Source of the DNA: Bacteriovorax sp. BSW11_IV
GTDB taxonomy: Bacteria > Bdellovibrionota > Bacteriovoracia > Bacteriovoracales > Bacteriovoracaceae
Direction of reading: 5' to 3'
Assembly (NCBI RefSeq): GCF_000447755.1
Contig: NZ_AUNE01000027.1
Coordinates: forward strand, 62,001 to 126,000
Length of the DNA stretch: 64,000 nt
A program made the translations under genes and the position numbers. The stretch's first letter is position 1, and each line of letters opens with the position of its first letter. Positions 42,124 to 50,675 of the stretch are shown piece after piece. The notes beneath the pieces were generated by a model that worked only from the letters and a program-made list of their open reading frames with translations, was not told where the DNA came from and searched no databases.

Positions 42124-42882
42124 TTAGCGTTTTGAGCCCCTTCTATCGTTGAATGGGTCAATTGGTCTTTTAGGTTTTTTAACCACAAAAACGGCATTAC
42201 AGCCATTGCCCTTAGCAGGATCAGGCTGGGATTGGCATAGAGAGTCTTTTTCAGGACAGTTCATTCGAATATGCATATGAGTACTGTGAAGGGCCTCTGG
42301 CCTCATTCTTCTAAGGACATTTGTTACGACTTCTTTTCCGTGAGTTTTTTCAAGCTCTGACCTTTTAAGGCAGTAAACTTTTTTAATCGCATTATCTACA
42401 AAGATTCGTGTAACTTTTTTTGTGTCAATTAGCTTCATCATAAGATGCCAATTGCGCTCAACGTGGAAATTATCAGTTACCTTTCCACCCTTTACGAAAT
42501 CTTCCGACCAACGTGATTGATTGGGATTTTGAGTAGTTTGCTTTTTTGTGTAGTAAACAATATCGGCATCAAGACCATTTTGATGGCTTTTGTGGCCCGC
42601 GATTTTACCACCGTTTCTAGCTGCGATGTCCCCAACTTGAAGTGGCTCACTCTCAGGGAATTCTGCTCTCATTTCTTGGGCCATTTGCTCTAGGAGCTCG
42701 GCCATTTCTGTTGTAGCAAAAGAACGATTTCTCGGTCTTAGCAACTTTAACACACTGGGTGCTTGTTCTAAAATATCATCGGCCTCTTTTAACTTTCCAG
42801 CATTATAAGAACCAATGGCCTCACTGGCCTTTGTGTTGGCGGCAATGAGGATTAATATAAGAAGTAAAAATAGATTTTTCAT
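42124..42882 (-). CDS. mepA: Penicillin-insensitive murein endopeptidase (M74), MepA-like
   Basis: A 252-residue protein with a signal peptide (FLLLILILIAANTKA). The M74 zinc-binding motifs are present: GHKSHQNGLDADIVYY (first His and Asp ligands), WHLMMKL and STHMHIRMNCP (further His). The family cleaves D-Ala-meso-DAP cross-links of peptidoglycan in the periplasm. The cysteines near the C-terminus (NCPEKDSLC, NGCNAVF) probably form disulfides. In predatory relatives such enzymes may act on the prey wall; that is inference. It forms a tight cluster with a small secreted protein upstream and an NlpC-like protein downstream. Confidence 0.88.
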   Translation of the reverse strand: MKNLFLLLILILIAANTKASEAIGSYNAGKLKEADDILEQAPSVLKLLRPRNRSFATTEMAELLEQMAQEMRAEFPESEPLQVGDIAARNGGKIAGHKSHQNGLDADIVYYTKKQTTQNPNQSRWSEDFVKGGKVTDNFHVERNWHLMMKLIDTKKVTRIFVDNAIKKVYCLKRSELEKTHGKEVVTNVLRRMRPEALHSTHMHIRMNCPEKDSLCQSQPDPAKGNGCNAVFVVKKPKRPIDPFNDRRGSKR

Positions 42883-42888
42883 AGGGGT

Positions 42889-43119
42889 TTAGAAGAAGGT
42901 ATTGAAGTTGACGTTGTACTTTGCCCTGGCCTCGTCCTTCTTTTTTTCAATGCAATCATTGAGGGCCGCATGAAGTTCTATCTCCTGCAGGCATTTGTTG
43001 ATGATTTTAAGGACAATTTCCTCTTTATTGAGCTTCTTCGGTCTCGGCGCCTTTGTTGGAGCTGCAACAGCAATAACAGTAGCTGTTAGAAGCGCAACGG
43101 CTGCGATGCGTTTGAACAT
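42889..43119 (-). CDS. Small secreted protein in the mepA operon
   Basis: A 76-residue protein with a signal peptide (IAAVALLTATVIAVAA). The mature part is a Lys/Pro segment (PTKAPRPKKLNKEE) and a helical hairpin with two cysteines (NKCLQEIELHAALNDC) 14 residues apart, consistent with a single disulfide. No family is recognised. GGAG precedes the ATG at 43119, and the gene ends six bases before mepA. Confidence 0.65.
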   Translation of the reverse strand: MFKRIAAVALLTATVIAVAAPTKAPRPKKLNKEEIVLKIINKCLQEIELHAALNDCIEKKKDEARAKYNVNFNTFF

Positions 43120-43192
43120 GGAATTCTCCTTAAGAATGTCTTTAATAGTTAATCAATTTGTTATGGATTGTCTAGGAAAGTCGCAATGGCCG

Positions 43193-43209
43193 TAAGTTTC
43201 TGAAACTTA
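43193..43209. repeat. Perfect inverted repeat TAAGTTTC-T-GAAACTTA
   Basis: Two perfect eight-base arms around a single base lie in the gap between the divergent mepA cluster and the 43330 hydrolase gene. It may be an operator for either direction. Confidence 0.45.
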
Positions 43210-43329
43210 GTACTTCTGACGATAGATATTATTTACCAATCCTGAATAAAGTTCACTATAGCAAAGCAATGATGGCCTAAAAATCAGTATCATGTAAAAG
43301 TTCCCGGTCCCCTAATGAGGAGTGAATTC

Positions 43330-45732
43330 ATGAAGTTAAGAAGGTTAGCCTTTGGCCTAATCACATGTTTTGTCTTTTTTCTATCGTTAATCATTTCAAC
43401 ACCTGTTTTTGCAAACGAAGAGTGTTTTAAGATTATCGCTAACGTATTTGATAAAATTAAAGCTCCAGAAAGCTTTCCTGCACAAACGAGTAGGGGGTTG
43501 CGTGAGTTGTCTGATCAACGTGTTGCAGAACAAGGAAGTCAGGGCCTAACGCAAAAAGATGTTGAGCTTGATGAAAAATTATATTTCGATCTTAAAGGTG
43601 AAGATGCTCCAGAGATTTTCAAAAGTCTTATGGTTGATGGTGTTCGCTTTATTGATCACGAACTTTATGGAAGTGCAAGAAAAGGAATTGTAAAGCTTGC
43701 CGATTCTGGAGAGTTCGTTTCAATGCGTGCTGATATTCCTTATAAAGGAAAAAATCTCGCAACTAATATTGGTTTAAATAAAGGCTTCTTTCTTTCTAAT
43801 TATGCTAATAAGCTAAAGTCGCTCGTTACTAAAGATGCTAAGGCCGTGGTTCTTTTCATGCATGGTGGAGGAACTAATACGACAGGTCATCACGTAGCGG
43901 CCCAATTATCTAATCACCTTTCAAGCTATGATGTAGATGTTATTTCACTAGATATGCCATGGCACGCTGAGGGTCCTCGCGATCACTTTGCAAATGCTGA
44001 TGAATTTATTGGTTGGATGAGAGCATTTATTGAAAAATATGTGGCCCCTTCAGGTAAGCCAGTATTTCTTGCTGGTCACTCAATGGGTGGTGAGATGGCC
44101 AATATCTATCTTCGCGCGAGTGCAAAAGAAGACAAGTGGGTAAGTGGTGTTATTTCACTATCTCCACCAGTTGATCCTGTTCCAGAAATCGGTGATGCCC
44201 GCACTAAGCTTGCCGAAATTGCTAAAATGTGGCGTGAAATTGAACTTGGTGGAACGTATAAAGAAGACCAAGATGAATTGAATATTCTAGCGTCATTAAA
44301 AGAAAAATTCACAAGAGAAGGAAAGACTATAAATGATATCGGAAATACTGATGAAGGTATTCTCGATGAGACAACTTTCCAAGGTAAAAACAACCCAATT
44401 GGAGTTCTTTTCGAACAGATCCTAACTGTGGCCAATACATGGGAAGTTCCTGCTCATAAAGGTGCTGACTATCTACCAGCTCTTTTTGCATGGGGTAAGT
44501 ACGATTACTTATTATCTGGTAAGTACTATGACTATATTAAGCAATATATTTCGCCTCTATCAAATGTTGACCTAAAACTTTATGGGCATAGAGAAACAGT
44601 TGGTGGAACGATCGAAAAAATTGGTCACTTAATCTTTGATCACTATGATTTAGAAAAACAAGATGAGCTTGAAGCGTTCTTAGACGTTAGAAAATTCATC
44701 ACTAAAGTTGCTGGTGTAGAGCTTGTAAGTAAGGCTAATAGGCCAGGTAGCAACGATATGCAAATGGCCTCTTCATTGATCCGCGAGTACGCTGTATCTC
44801 TAGACTTTAGAGCATTCGTAGACAGCGCCACTATTGAAAGAAAAGTTCAGGTTAATCCTGCTGAATTCGAAAAGATGGCCAAGGAAATGCAAGAGATTGG
44901 ACCAAAGCTTGCTGATAAGAATATGCCAGAAGAAGATAAAAAAGTTCTTCGTGAAAGAATGAATATTCTTAAAGATAAGATGAAAGGAAGTTATGTACCA
45001 AACTCTGAAGAAGGGGCAAAAGGTCGTGAACTTCTTGCTAAAATTGATGGTCTCGAAAAAGAGTATCAAGATTATTCTAAATCTCAAAAAACACTCTTGA
45101 AGCTTTATAACAATTTAGCTCCTAGAATGAATGCTAAAGAGAAAAAGATTGAAGAGCTAATTCGTGCCGCTGTAGCAACATCTGATGATGCTAAGGCCAA
45201 GGAACTTGCAAAAGAATATGAGGATGCTCAAATTCTTCTTCTTCAAGAGACAACTAAGGTCTACAAAGAGATCGATAAGCATATTGATAAGGTTTTAACT
45301 CTTGGCGATAAAGTGACGGCAGAAGATCTTAAACCAGCAACTTCACTCTATGAAACATTCAGAGAGTATGAGTATGGTTATTTCGAAGGTGTATTCGTTA
45401 AGTCTAAAAAGGCCTACGAAAACCTAATTGCACAACTTGGACGTGAAGGTAAGCTTGGTACTGAATTACAGGTTGAAATAAGTGCTTTTGATGCTGATAA
45501 GAAGCTTGTTGAAGACACTAGACTTGCTCTTGATCTTCTTGAGTACAGAATGTACGAACTGCAAGAAGAATCATCAACTCTCAAGCGTGAAATCGCTGAA
45601 ATGTATTCTAGTGATACATGGAAATTTGAAACGATTGCTCTTAAAGATATCTTTGAGGGTGGTGCTGGTTCAATTTCTGAAAATATTGGTGCTCTTCAAG
45701 AATTTTGGAAAAAATGGAAGGCCATCCAGTAA
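43330..45732 (+). CDS. Exported alpha/beta hydrolase with coiled-coil C-terminus
   Basis: An 800-residue protein with a signal peptide (LIISTPVFANEECF). Residues about 155-440 form an alpha/beta hydrolase: VVLFMHGGGTNTTGHH (oxyanion hole), VDVISLDMPWHAEGP, nucleophile GHSMGGEMANIY and a plausible acid in LFAWGKYDYLLSG, with a His in KLYGHRETVGG. The last 300 residues are Glu/Lys/Leu-rich and predicted to form long coiled coils. A fused exported hydrolase and coiled coil of this size is unusual. The ATG at 43330 has AGGAG seven bases upstream; an ATG at 43315 overlaps that site. Substrate unknown, possibly a lipid or ester. Confidence 0.78.
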   Translation: MKLRRLAFGLITCFVFFLSLIISTPVFANEECFKIIANVFDKIKAPESFPAQTSRGLRELSDQRVAEQGSQGLTQKDVELDEKLYFDLKGEDAPEIFKSLMVDGVRFIDHELYGSARKGIVKLADSGEFVSMRADIPYKGKNLATNIGLNKGFFLSNYANKLKSLVTKDAKAVVLFMHGGGTNTTGHHVAAQLSNHLSSYDVDVISLDMPWHAEGPRDHFANADEFIGWMRAFIEKYVAPSGKPVFLAGHSMGGEMANIYLRASAKEDKWVSGVISLSPPVDPVPEIGDARTKLAEIAKMWREIELGGTYKEDQDELNILASLKEKFTREGKTINDIGNTDEGILDETTFQGKNNPIGVLFEQILTVANTWEVPAHKGADYLPALFAWGKYDYLLSGKYYDYIKQYISPLSNVDLKLYGHRETVGGTIEKIGHLIFDHYDLEKQDELEAFLDVRKFITKVAGVELVSKANRPGSNDMQMASSLIREYAVSLDFRAFVDSATIERKVQVNPAEFEKMAKEMQEIGPKLADKNMPEEDKKVLRERMNILKDKMKGSYVPNSEEGAKGRELLAKIDGLEKEYQDYSKSQKTLLKLYNNLAPRMNAKEKKIEELIRAAVATSDDAKAKELAKEYEDAQILLLQETTKVYKEIDKHIDKVLTLGDKVTAEDLKPATSLYETFREYEYGYFEGVFVKSKKAYENLIAQLGREGKLGTELQVEISAFDADKKLVEDTRLALDLLEYRMYELQEESSTLKREIAEMYSSDTWKFETIALKDIFEGGAGSISENIGALQEFWKKWKAIQ

Positions 45733-45747
45733 CAATCTAATTAAATG

Positions 45748-45776
45748 AGCGCCAATATTTTATTGGCGCTTTATTT
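45748..45776. terminator. Bidirectional terminator with perfect 10-base stem
   Basis: AGCGCCAATA (45748-45757) pairs perfectly with TATTGGCGCT (45761-45770), with a three-base loop and TTATTTTT after it. It ends the hydrolase gene and overlaps the last codons of the convergent thioesterase gene. Confidence 0.75.
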
Positions 45777-46512
45777 TTGCCATAAAACTTTTTATTCCTT
45801 CGTTCTCCAAATGAAAATCAATCTCTTTAGCGCTTTCATTCTCATTTTTATTACAATATAAGCTCAGTTCTTTGCAATCCATGGGAACTTCTTTTGCATA
45901 GGCCGCATAGATAGATTTTGCTATGATATTTTCATCCATGAGATAATCTTCTAAAAGTTCAAAATAGGTTGTGTTGTTTAAATGTCTATTTATGTCAAAG
46001 TCTGTTTGTCGCAATTGAAACTGTTTCGCTTTAATAGTGTTATGCTTATCATTCAAGCGCCATCTTGCGATATCTTCTTTAAAGTGTGTTTCGTCACAAG
46101 TTTTAAATCTAGGAAATAAAGACGCATCAAATTGGGCCAATTTTTTTTCTTTGAAGTTTAAATAGGCCCATTGAGTTTGGGCATGAATTAGGGGTGTTCC
46201 TTCTTTTGTTGTAACAATAAATTCTCTTAGTCCCTTATGGCCATCTGCTCCTCTTGACCAAGTAGAGATGATGATATCTTCAGTGATCATAGGAATGCGA
46301 TCAATTTGAATTTCAATCTTGGTTAAAACCCAGGCCTTACCGTTTTTCATGACTTCACCAAAATTTTCCGCTTTAGTGGTGTAATGAACAAGAGCTACTT
46401 TTTGGAATAAGAGCATGAGTTTTTTAAGAGTGAGTTCACCTTTGTAGTTTACATCATCTGCATTGAGATGAATTTCTACAAGAAATTTATTATCTTTTTC
46501 ACCAAAGATCAT
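45760..46512 (-). CDS. Acyl-ACP thioesterase
   Basis: A 250-residue double hot-dog protein of the FatA/FatB-like family. Blocks are the N-terminal hot-dog helix LTLKKLMLLFQKVALVH, AWVLTKIEIQIDRIP, a W-S-R strand (IISTWSRGADG) and the second hot-dog active-site segment TDFDINRHLNNTTYFELLED containing the family Asn/His residues. It hydrolyses acyl-ACP to release fatty acids, which controls chain length. No signal peptide. AGGGAGG lies upstream of the ATG at 46512. The last codons lie in a shared terminator. Confidence 0.88.
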   Translation of the reverse strand: MIFGEKDNKFLVEIHLNADDVNYKGELTLKKLMLLFQKVALVHYTTKAENFGEVMKNGKAWVLTKIEIQIDRIPMITEDIIISTWSRGADGHKGLREFIVTTKEGTPLIHAQTQWAYLNFKEKKLAQFDASLFPRFKTCDETHFKEDIARWRLNDKHNTIKAKQFQLRQTDFDINRHLNNTTYFELLEDYLMDENIIAKSIYAAYAKEVPMDCKELSLYCNKNENESAKEIDFHLENEGIKSFMAKIKRQ

Positions 46513-46567
46513 CTTTCCTCCCTTAGAGTTTTTTATTATAAAAAAGCTCCATGCTGTTGGAAAGAAT

Positions 46568-47983
46568 TTAATTAATGATCGTTGTTAATGTACTTTCGAG
46601 GATCATGGCCGAGTTCGTGGCCTCACCTGGACCGCTGTTTTTTGGTGACGCTGGAGTCATTTCAAAGTGACCATAACCAACAAATCCTCCATCAATTGAT
46701 CCATTGATACTTGCAGGAGCACGAGAACCGGCACTGAAGTCAAAGAGTTCAAAATCTTTTAGAGTCAGTGTCTGGGTTGGACAAGTATAAAGATAATTAT
46801 CCATGGGGTTTGTATCAACAAGCATATGGACAAGGTAATTTACTCCATAATCAATATTATTTTGATTTAAAGAAATTTCATAAGGAATGCCAAGGCCTTG
46901 TGTTAGAAGATCTAGTTGATTAACAGTGGCATCATCATCGAAAAAGATCGCAGTACTTGAACTTGGAAAGTTGTTGTCAATGTTGCGACAAAAAGCACTG
47001 TCCACTGGAAATAGATCTTCTGGCCTTGTTGGGACTTTTCTTAAATCATAATAAAGTCCGCTTTGACCAAAAGCATTTGATTGAATATTTCCAAGTAAAC
47101 TCAATTCATTAGTCTGTAATTGTTCAATAGTAAAATCATAGGTTAGGGATGGAAGAGTTGTGTTAAGCACATATGAAACTGTGAGTTCATCTGATTCATT
47201 CCCACTTAAATCGGTAGCAAAGGCCTTGATACAATAATTCCCATCACCACTTGCACCTATATTAATTTTTTGAGTAAAGCTTACTCCGCTATCATGGGGG
47301 TCACAACAGGCCCCTCCAAATTGGATACAATATGTAATCTGACCGCTCTCTGAACTTGAGAGAATAACGTCAAATAATGAGCCATATGTACCACTCTTTT
47401 TGTCAGCACTAAGCTCTGGTGCTTCGTTATCAATGTTTGTAGAATCAGGTTGTGAAGATGTAGAGGTCGTCGTACTTGCCGTTTTTGTCTCGTCTTCACT
47501 CGTTTGTGATGAATTAGATGTATCAAGAATTCCTACATCATCGCCTGTTGCCGCTGTGGAAGTACCATCTGTCGCGGAAGCAGTGTCTGAAGAAGAACTT
47601 CCTACTTGGGATGCCTTTGAATTATTATTACTATTAGAAGAATTATTTGCTGAGCTACTTTTTTCTAAGGCCAAAGAAGATCCGCCAGATAAGTAGGCCT
47701 TCTCTTGTTCTTGAGTTTGCGCAAACTGTTCTGATTCCTCTAGGTTTGGTTCACTGTTATTTTGCACACGTATAACGTTTTGATCATTCTTTTTTTCAAT
47801 TTTCTTTTGACGCTTTATTTGTTTTATTTTTGTTGATGCAATTTCTCGAGAGTTTTTTTGTTCTGAAACTTCTTTTTCATTTTTATCAATGGTTGGAACT
47901 TCTGGTCTTAGCGATATAAATAGAAAGGCCACAACTGTAGCTATACCTATGGGTGTTGAAAAAGATTTAAACAGGTCTTTCAT
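46568..47983 (-). CDS. Membrane-anchored Ser/Thr/Asn-rich surface protein
   Basis: A 471-residue protein. One N-terminal membrane segment (about residues 10-25) is followed by a Lys-rich stretch, then a low-complexity Ser/Thr/Asn/Asp region (about 95-190), and then folded beta domains. Residues about 195-275 (KSGTYGSLFDVILSSSESG, then DLSGNESDELTVSYVLN) resemble the chitobiase/hexosaminidase C-terminal-like beta domain found in surface proteins; CCDPHD gives adjacent cysteines. The C-terminal 190 residues have no recognised domain. The layout suggests a periplasm-spanning or cell-surface stalk protein. Confidence 0.6.
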   Translation of the reverse strand: MKDLFKSFSTPIGIATVVAFLFISLRPEVPTIDKNEKEVSEQKNSREIASTKIKQIKRQKKIEKKNDQNVIRVQNNSEPNLEESEQFAQTQEQEKAYLSGGSSLALEKSSSANNSSNSNNNSKASQVGSSSSDTASATDGTSTAATGDDVGILDTSNSSQTSEDETKTASTTTSTSSQPDSTNIDNEAPELSADKKSGTYGSLFDVILSSSESGQITYCIQFGGACCDPHDSGVSFTQKINIGASGDGNYCIKAFATDLSGNESDELTVSYVLNTTLPSLTYDFTIEQLQTNELSLLGNIQSNAFGQSGLYYDLRKVPTRPEDLFPVDSAFCRNIDNNFPSSSTAIFFDDDATVNQLDLLTQGLGIPYEISLNQNNIDYGVNYLVHMLVDTNPMDNYLYTCPTQTLTLKDFELFDFSAGSRAPASINGSIDGGFVGYGHFEMTPASPKNSGPGEATNSAMILESTLTTIIN

Positions 47984-48315
47984 CGCGCTTTTATTTCCTT
48001 AGAAATCAATCTCCAATAGGCCTATCGACCCTTTCAAAGATAATGTTAATATTGATTCTCTTTAGAGGGGTTAAGTATTTGTTAATGCGTGGAGGTTTAA
48101 GGGATTTAGGCCGTGAATGTGCCATTTTTTATTGTCTTATTCTACTTCCAAAAACATTCCTAAAGGAATTGAGATTTTGTTAAGTTAAAAAATATAGTTT
48201 CCCATTATTTTTATAAAAATCAAAATTAGTAAGTCTCCTTTACAGATGCAACTTAGACATCACATAAAATTGTCGATGAGTATAGGCCATCTTCAGTATT
48301 TGCGGAGTGAATATA
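47984..48315. other. Intergenic region before the chemoreceptor gene
   Basis: This 332-base gap separates two divergent genes. It is AT-rich, with a small inverted repeat ATTCC/GGAAT at 48156-48169, and ends in GGAG, the ribosome binding site of the chemoreceptor gene. I looked for sigma-28 and sigma-54 promoter patterns and saw no convincing match, and there is no plausible small gene. Confidence 0.5.
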
Positions 48316-50658
48316 ATGAAATCTTTATCTCTGAATAAGAAACTTGTGCTTTCTTATCTTATTTGTGGACTTGTTCCGGCCTTTCTTATTATCGTTATAA
48401 GTTTTATCAAAAATAGTGATGCTCTAAGGCAGGAAGCTTTTAATAAATTATTGGCCGTTAGAGAAACGCGTGGAATTCAATTAGAAGACCTCTATGCCAC
48501 GATGAAGTCCCAAGTCAGTGCCCTTGCAAATAATAAAGTTTCTTTTGATGCTCTCAATGACCTCTCTGGTGATTTTGAATATTTTAAAATGGAGTCAAAA
48601 AAAGATTTATCACAGAGTAAAAAGAAACTTGAGGATTTTTATAAAAATCAATTCTATGCAAAATATGAAAAAGAAAATCATAAAGATGATAGCTTTGATC
48701 CCAATCATCTTTTCAAAAGTCTAAGCGATAATCAAATCATGATTCAAGATGCATTTATAAGTTCTAATCCAAATCCTCTAGGACAAAAAGACAAATTATA
48801 TGAATTAAAGAGCGAAACGACTTATGCCAAAACTCACAATAAATATCATAAGACTTTTCATACATACGTCCAAAAATTCGGCTATTATGATCTCTTCTTA
48901 GTTAGCGCTAAAACCGGAGAAGTTGTTTACTCCGTATTCAAAGAATTGGACTTTGCAACTTCACTCAAAAATGGCGCTTATAAAGACAGTGCTCTAGCTG
49001 AAGTCTTTAATGCCGTTCTCGCTGCAAAAAGTCGTGAAGATATTTTTATGACTGAAATGCATAAATACATTCCAAGTTATAATGCTCCGGCACAATTCAT
49101 TGGGGCCCCTATTTTTGATAATGAAAAAGTAGTGGGCGCACTCATTTTTCAAATCCCCGTTGATAAAATTAATAATATTCTAACAGGTAACCAGGGATGG
49201 AAAACACAAGGACTTGGGGATAGTGGAGAAACATATATTATCGGTGCTGATAAAATTATGCGAAGTGTTTCAAGATTTCTCTTAGAAGATAAAACGAATT
49301 TTTTAAATGCAATGAAATCTATTAACACAGATGAAAAAAGATTAACCTATATGTCTTTAAAAGAGACAACGGCGCTTTCTGCACTTATTGATAATAATGG
49401 GGCCAGTGCCGTTGTTAATGGTAAGTCTGGTGAAGATGTCTATGCAGATTATCGTGGTGAAAAGGTATTAGGTTCCTATAGGCCTTTAAATATTGAAGGA
49501 CTAAAATGGAATATTCTTTGTGAAATGGATGAGGCCGAGGCCTTAAGTAGTGTGAATCTTCTTAAAAATTTGATGATGATTCTTGCTGGTGCATGTGCTA
49601 TTGCTATTTTTGCTTTTGCTTATTTCCTAGCGAAAGGACTTTCTAGTGCCATTGTGAACTTATCTGATGAATTAAAAAATGGCGCAGAAAATATTTTAGT
49701 CAGCTCTACTTCTATTGCAGAAGGAGCTACTCAACTATCGAGTTCTACTGATGAGCTAGCGGCCAGTCTGCAAGAAACCTCTTCATCAATTAATGAAATC
49801 TCCGCCATGGTTACACGCAGCTCTGAATCAGCTGAACATGCAGCAAAACTAAGTATAGAAAGTAAGTCTAAGGCAAATCAAGGTAAAACATCAGTAAATG
49901 AAGTGAGAGATGCTATCACTCTTATTCATAGAAGTAATGAAGATATTGTTGAAGGTGTTTCTAGAAATAATCGCGAAATTGAATCGATTAATGCCATCAT
50001 AAATGAGATTGCTGAGAAAACGAAAGTGATTAATGATATCGTTTTTCAAACAAAGCTCTTATCTTTTAATGCCTCTGTTGAGGCAGCACGAGCAGGTGAA
50101 CATGGTAAAGGCTTTTCAGTTGTTGCCCAAGAAGTTGGGGCCCTTGCTCAGATGAGTGGTGGTGCGGCCAGTGAAATTTCATCACTGCTTGAAACGAGTA
50201 CTTCAAAGGTACATGATATCGTTACAAGCTCTAGAAGTATCATGGATGGCCTAATTGGCGAGGCCAAAAAGAATGTCGAAAATGGTCTCCAAAAATCAAC
50301 AGAATGCGAAGAGATTTTAGATCAAATTCTATCAAGTTTTGAAGTTGTTAATGATTCGGTTCGCGATATTGCAAATTCCTCAGGAGAGCAGGCCAGTGGT
50401 GTAAGAGAGATCACTCAGGCCGTTCAGCAATTAGATGGTGTAACCCAACAAAATTCACAAGTGGCCAATGATTCTTCGGCCCGTGCCGAAGACTTACGTC
50501 TACAGTCTGGAAAGTTATGGAATGTTGTTGAAAAAATGCAGACTCTTGTTTATGGCCACGTGATTAGCGAGGCCAAGGTACAAGCAATTAATTCTGAAAA
50601 AAAAAATAGAAAAAAAGAACATCAAACTCTAGATGACGATTTTAAGGATGTGGCCTAG
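48316..50658 (+). CDS. Methyl-accepting chemotaxis protein
   Basis: A 780-residue chemoreceptor. The first membrane helix covers about residues 10-32. A large periplasmic double-Cache-like domain of about 380 residues follows (YYDLFLVSAKTGEVVYS, QGLGDSGETYIIG), then a second membrane helix at about 418-440 (LMMILAGACAIAIFAFAYFLA). A canonical HAMP domain is not evident. The cytoplasmic coiled-coil signalling domain contains the CheA/CheW tip DIVFQTKLLSFNASVEAARAGE and flanking methylation helices. It probably senses a small molecule and steers motility. ATG at 48316 with GGAG upstream. Its stop lies three bases from the convergent gene, inside a shared hairpin (50646-50675). Confidence 0.93.
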   Translation: MKSLSLNKKLVLSYLICGLVPAFLIIVISFIKNSDALRQEAFNKLLAVRETRGIQLEDLYATMKSQVSALANNKVSFDALNDLSGDFEYFKMESKKDLSQSKKKLEDFYKNQFYAKYEKENHKDDSFDPNHLFKSLSDNQIMIQDAFISSNPNPLGQKDKLYELKSETTYAKTHNKYHKTFHTYVQKFGYYDLFLVSAKTGEVVYSVFKELDFATSLKNGAYKDSALAEVFNAVLAAKSREDIFMTEMHKYIPSYNAPAQFIGAPIFDNEKVVGALIFQIPVDKINNILTGNQGWKTQGLGDSGETYIIGADKIMRSVSRFLLEDKTNFLNAMKSINTDEKRLTYMSLKETTALSALIDNNGASAVVNGKSGEDVYADYRGEKVLGSYRPLNIEGLKWNILCEMDEAEALSSVNLLKNLMMILAGACAIAIFAFAYFLAKGLSSAIVNLSDELKNGAENILVSSTSIAEGATQLSSSTDELAASLQETSSSINEISAMVTRSSESAEHAAKLSIESKSKANQGKTSVNEVRDAITLIHRSNEDIVEGVSRNNREIESINAIINEIAEKTKVINDIVFQTKLLSFNASVEAARAGEHGKGFSVVAQEVGALAQMSGGAASEISSLLETSTSKVHDIVTSSRSIMDGLIGEAKKNVENGLQKSTECEEILDQILSSFEVVNDSVRDIANSSGEQASGVREITQAVQQLDGVTQQNSQVANDSSARAEDLRLQSGKLWNVVEKMQTLVYGHVISEAKVQAINSEKKNRKKEHQTLDDDFKDVA

Positions 50659-50675
50659 TTTTTAGGAACACATCC
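50646..50675. terminator. Hairpin enclosing both stop codons of convergent genes
   Basis: GGATGTG (50646-50652) pairs with CACATCC (50669-50675), and CCTA with TAGG inside. The stop codons of the chemoreceptor gene and the L,D-transpeptidase-like gene both lie within it. It lacks a T run, so termination is only possible. Confidence 0.35.

Noticed and set aside
44106-45087. Antisense open frames in the hydrolase gene
   Set aside because: They overlap a long coding region with good motifs and lack ribosome binding sites or family features.
47400-47696. Open frame antisense to the Ser/Thr-rich region of the membrane-anchored protein
   Set aside because: It mirrors biased codons (Ser/Thr read backwards as Val/Glu/Leu) and has no ribosome binding site.
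47984-48315. Sigma-28 promoter for the chemoreceptor gene
   Set aside because: No TAAA and GCCGATAA pair with the right spacing could be found.
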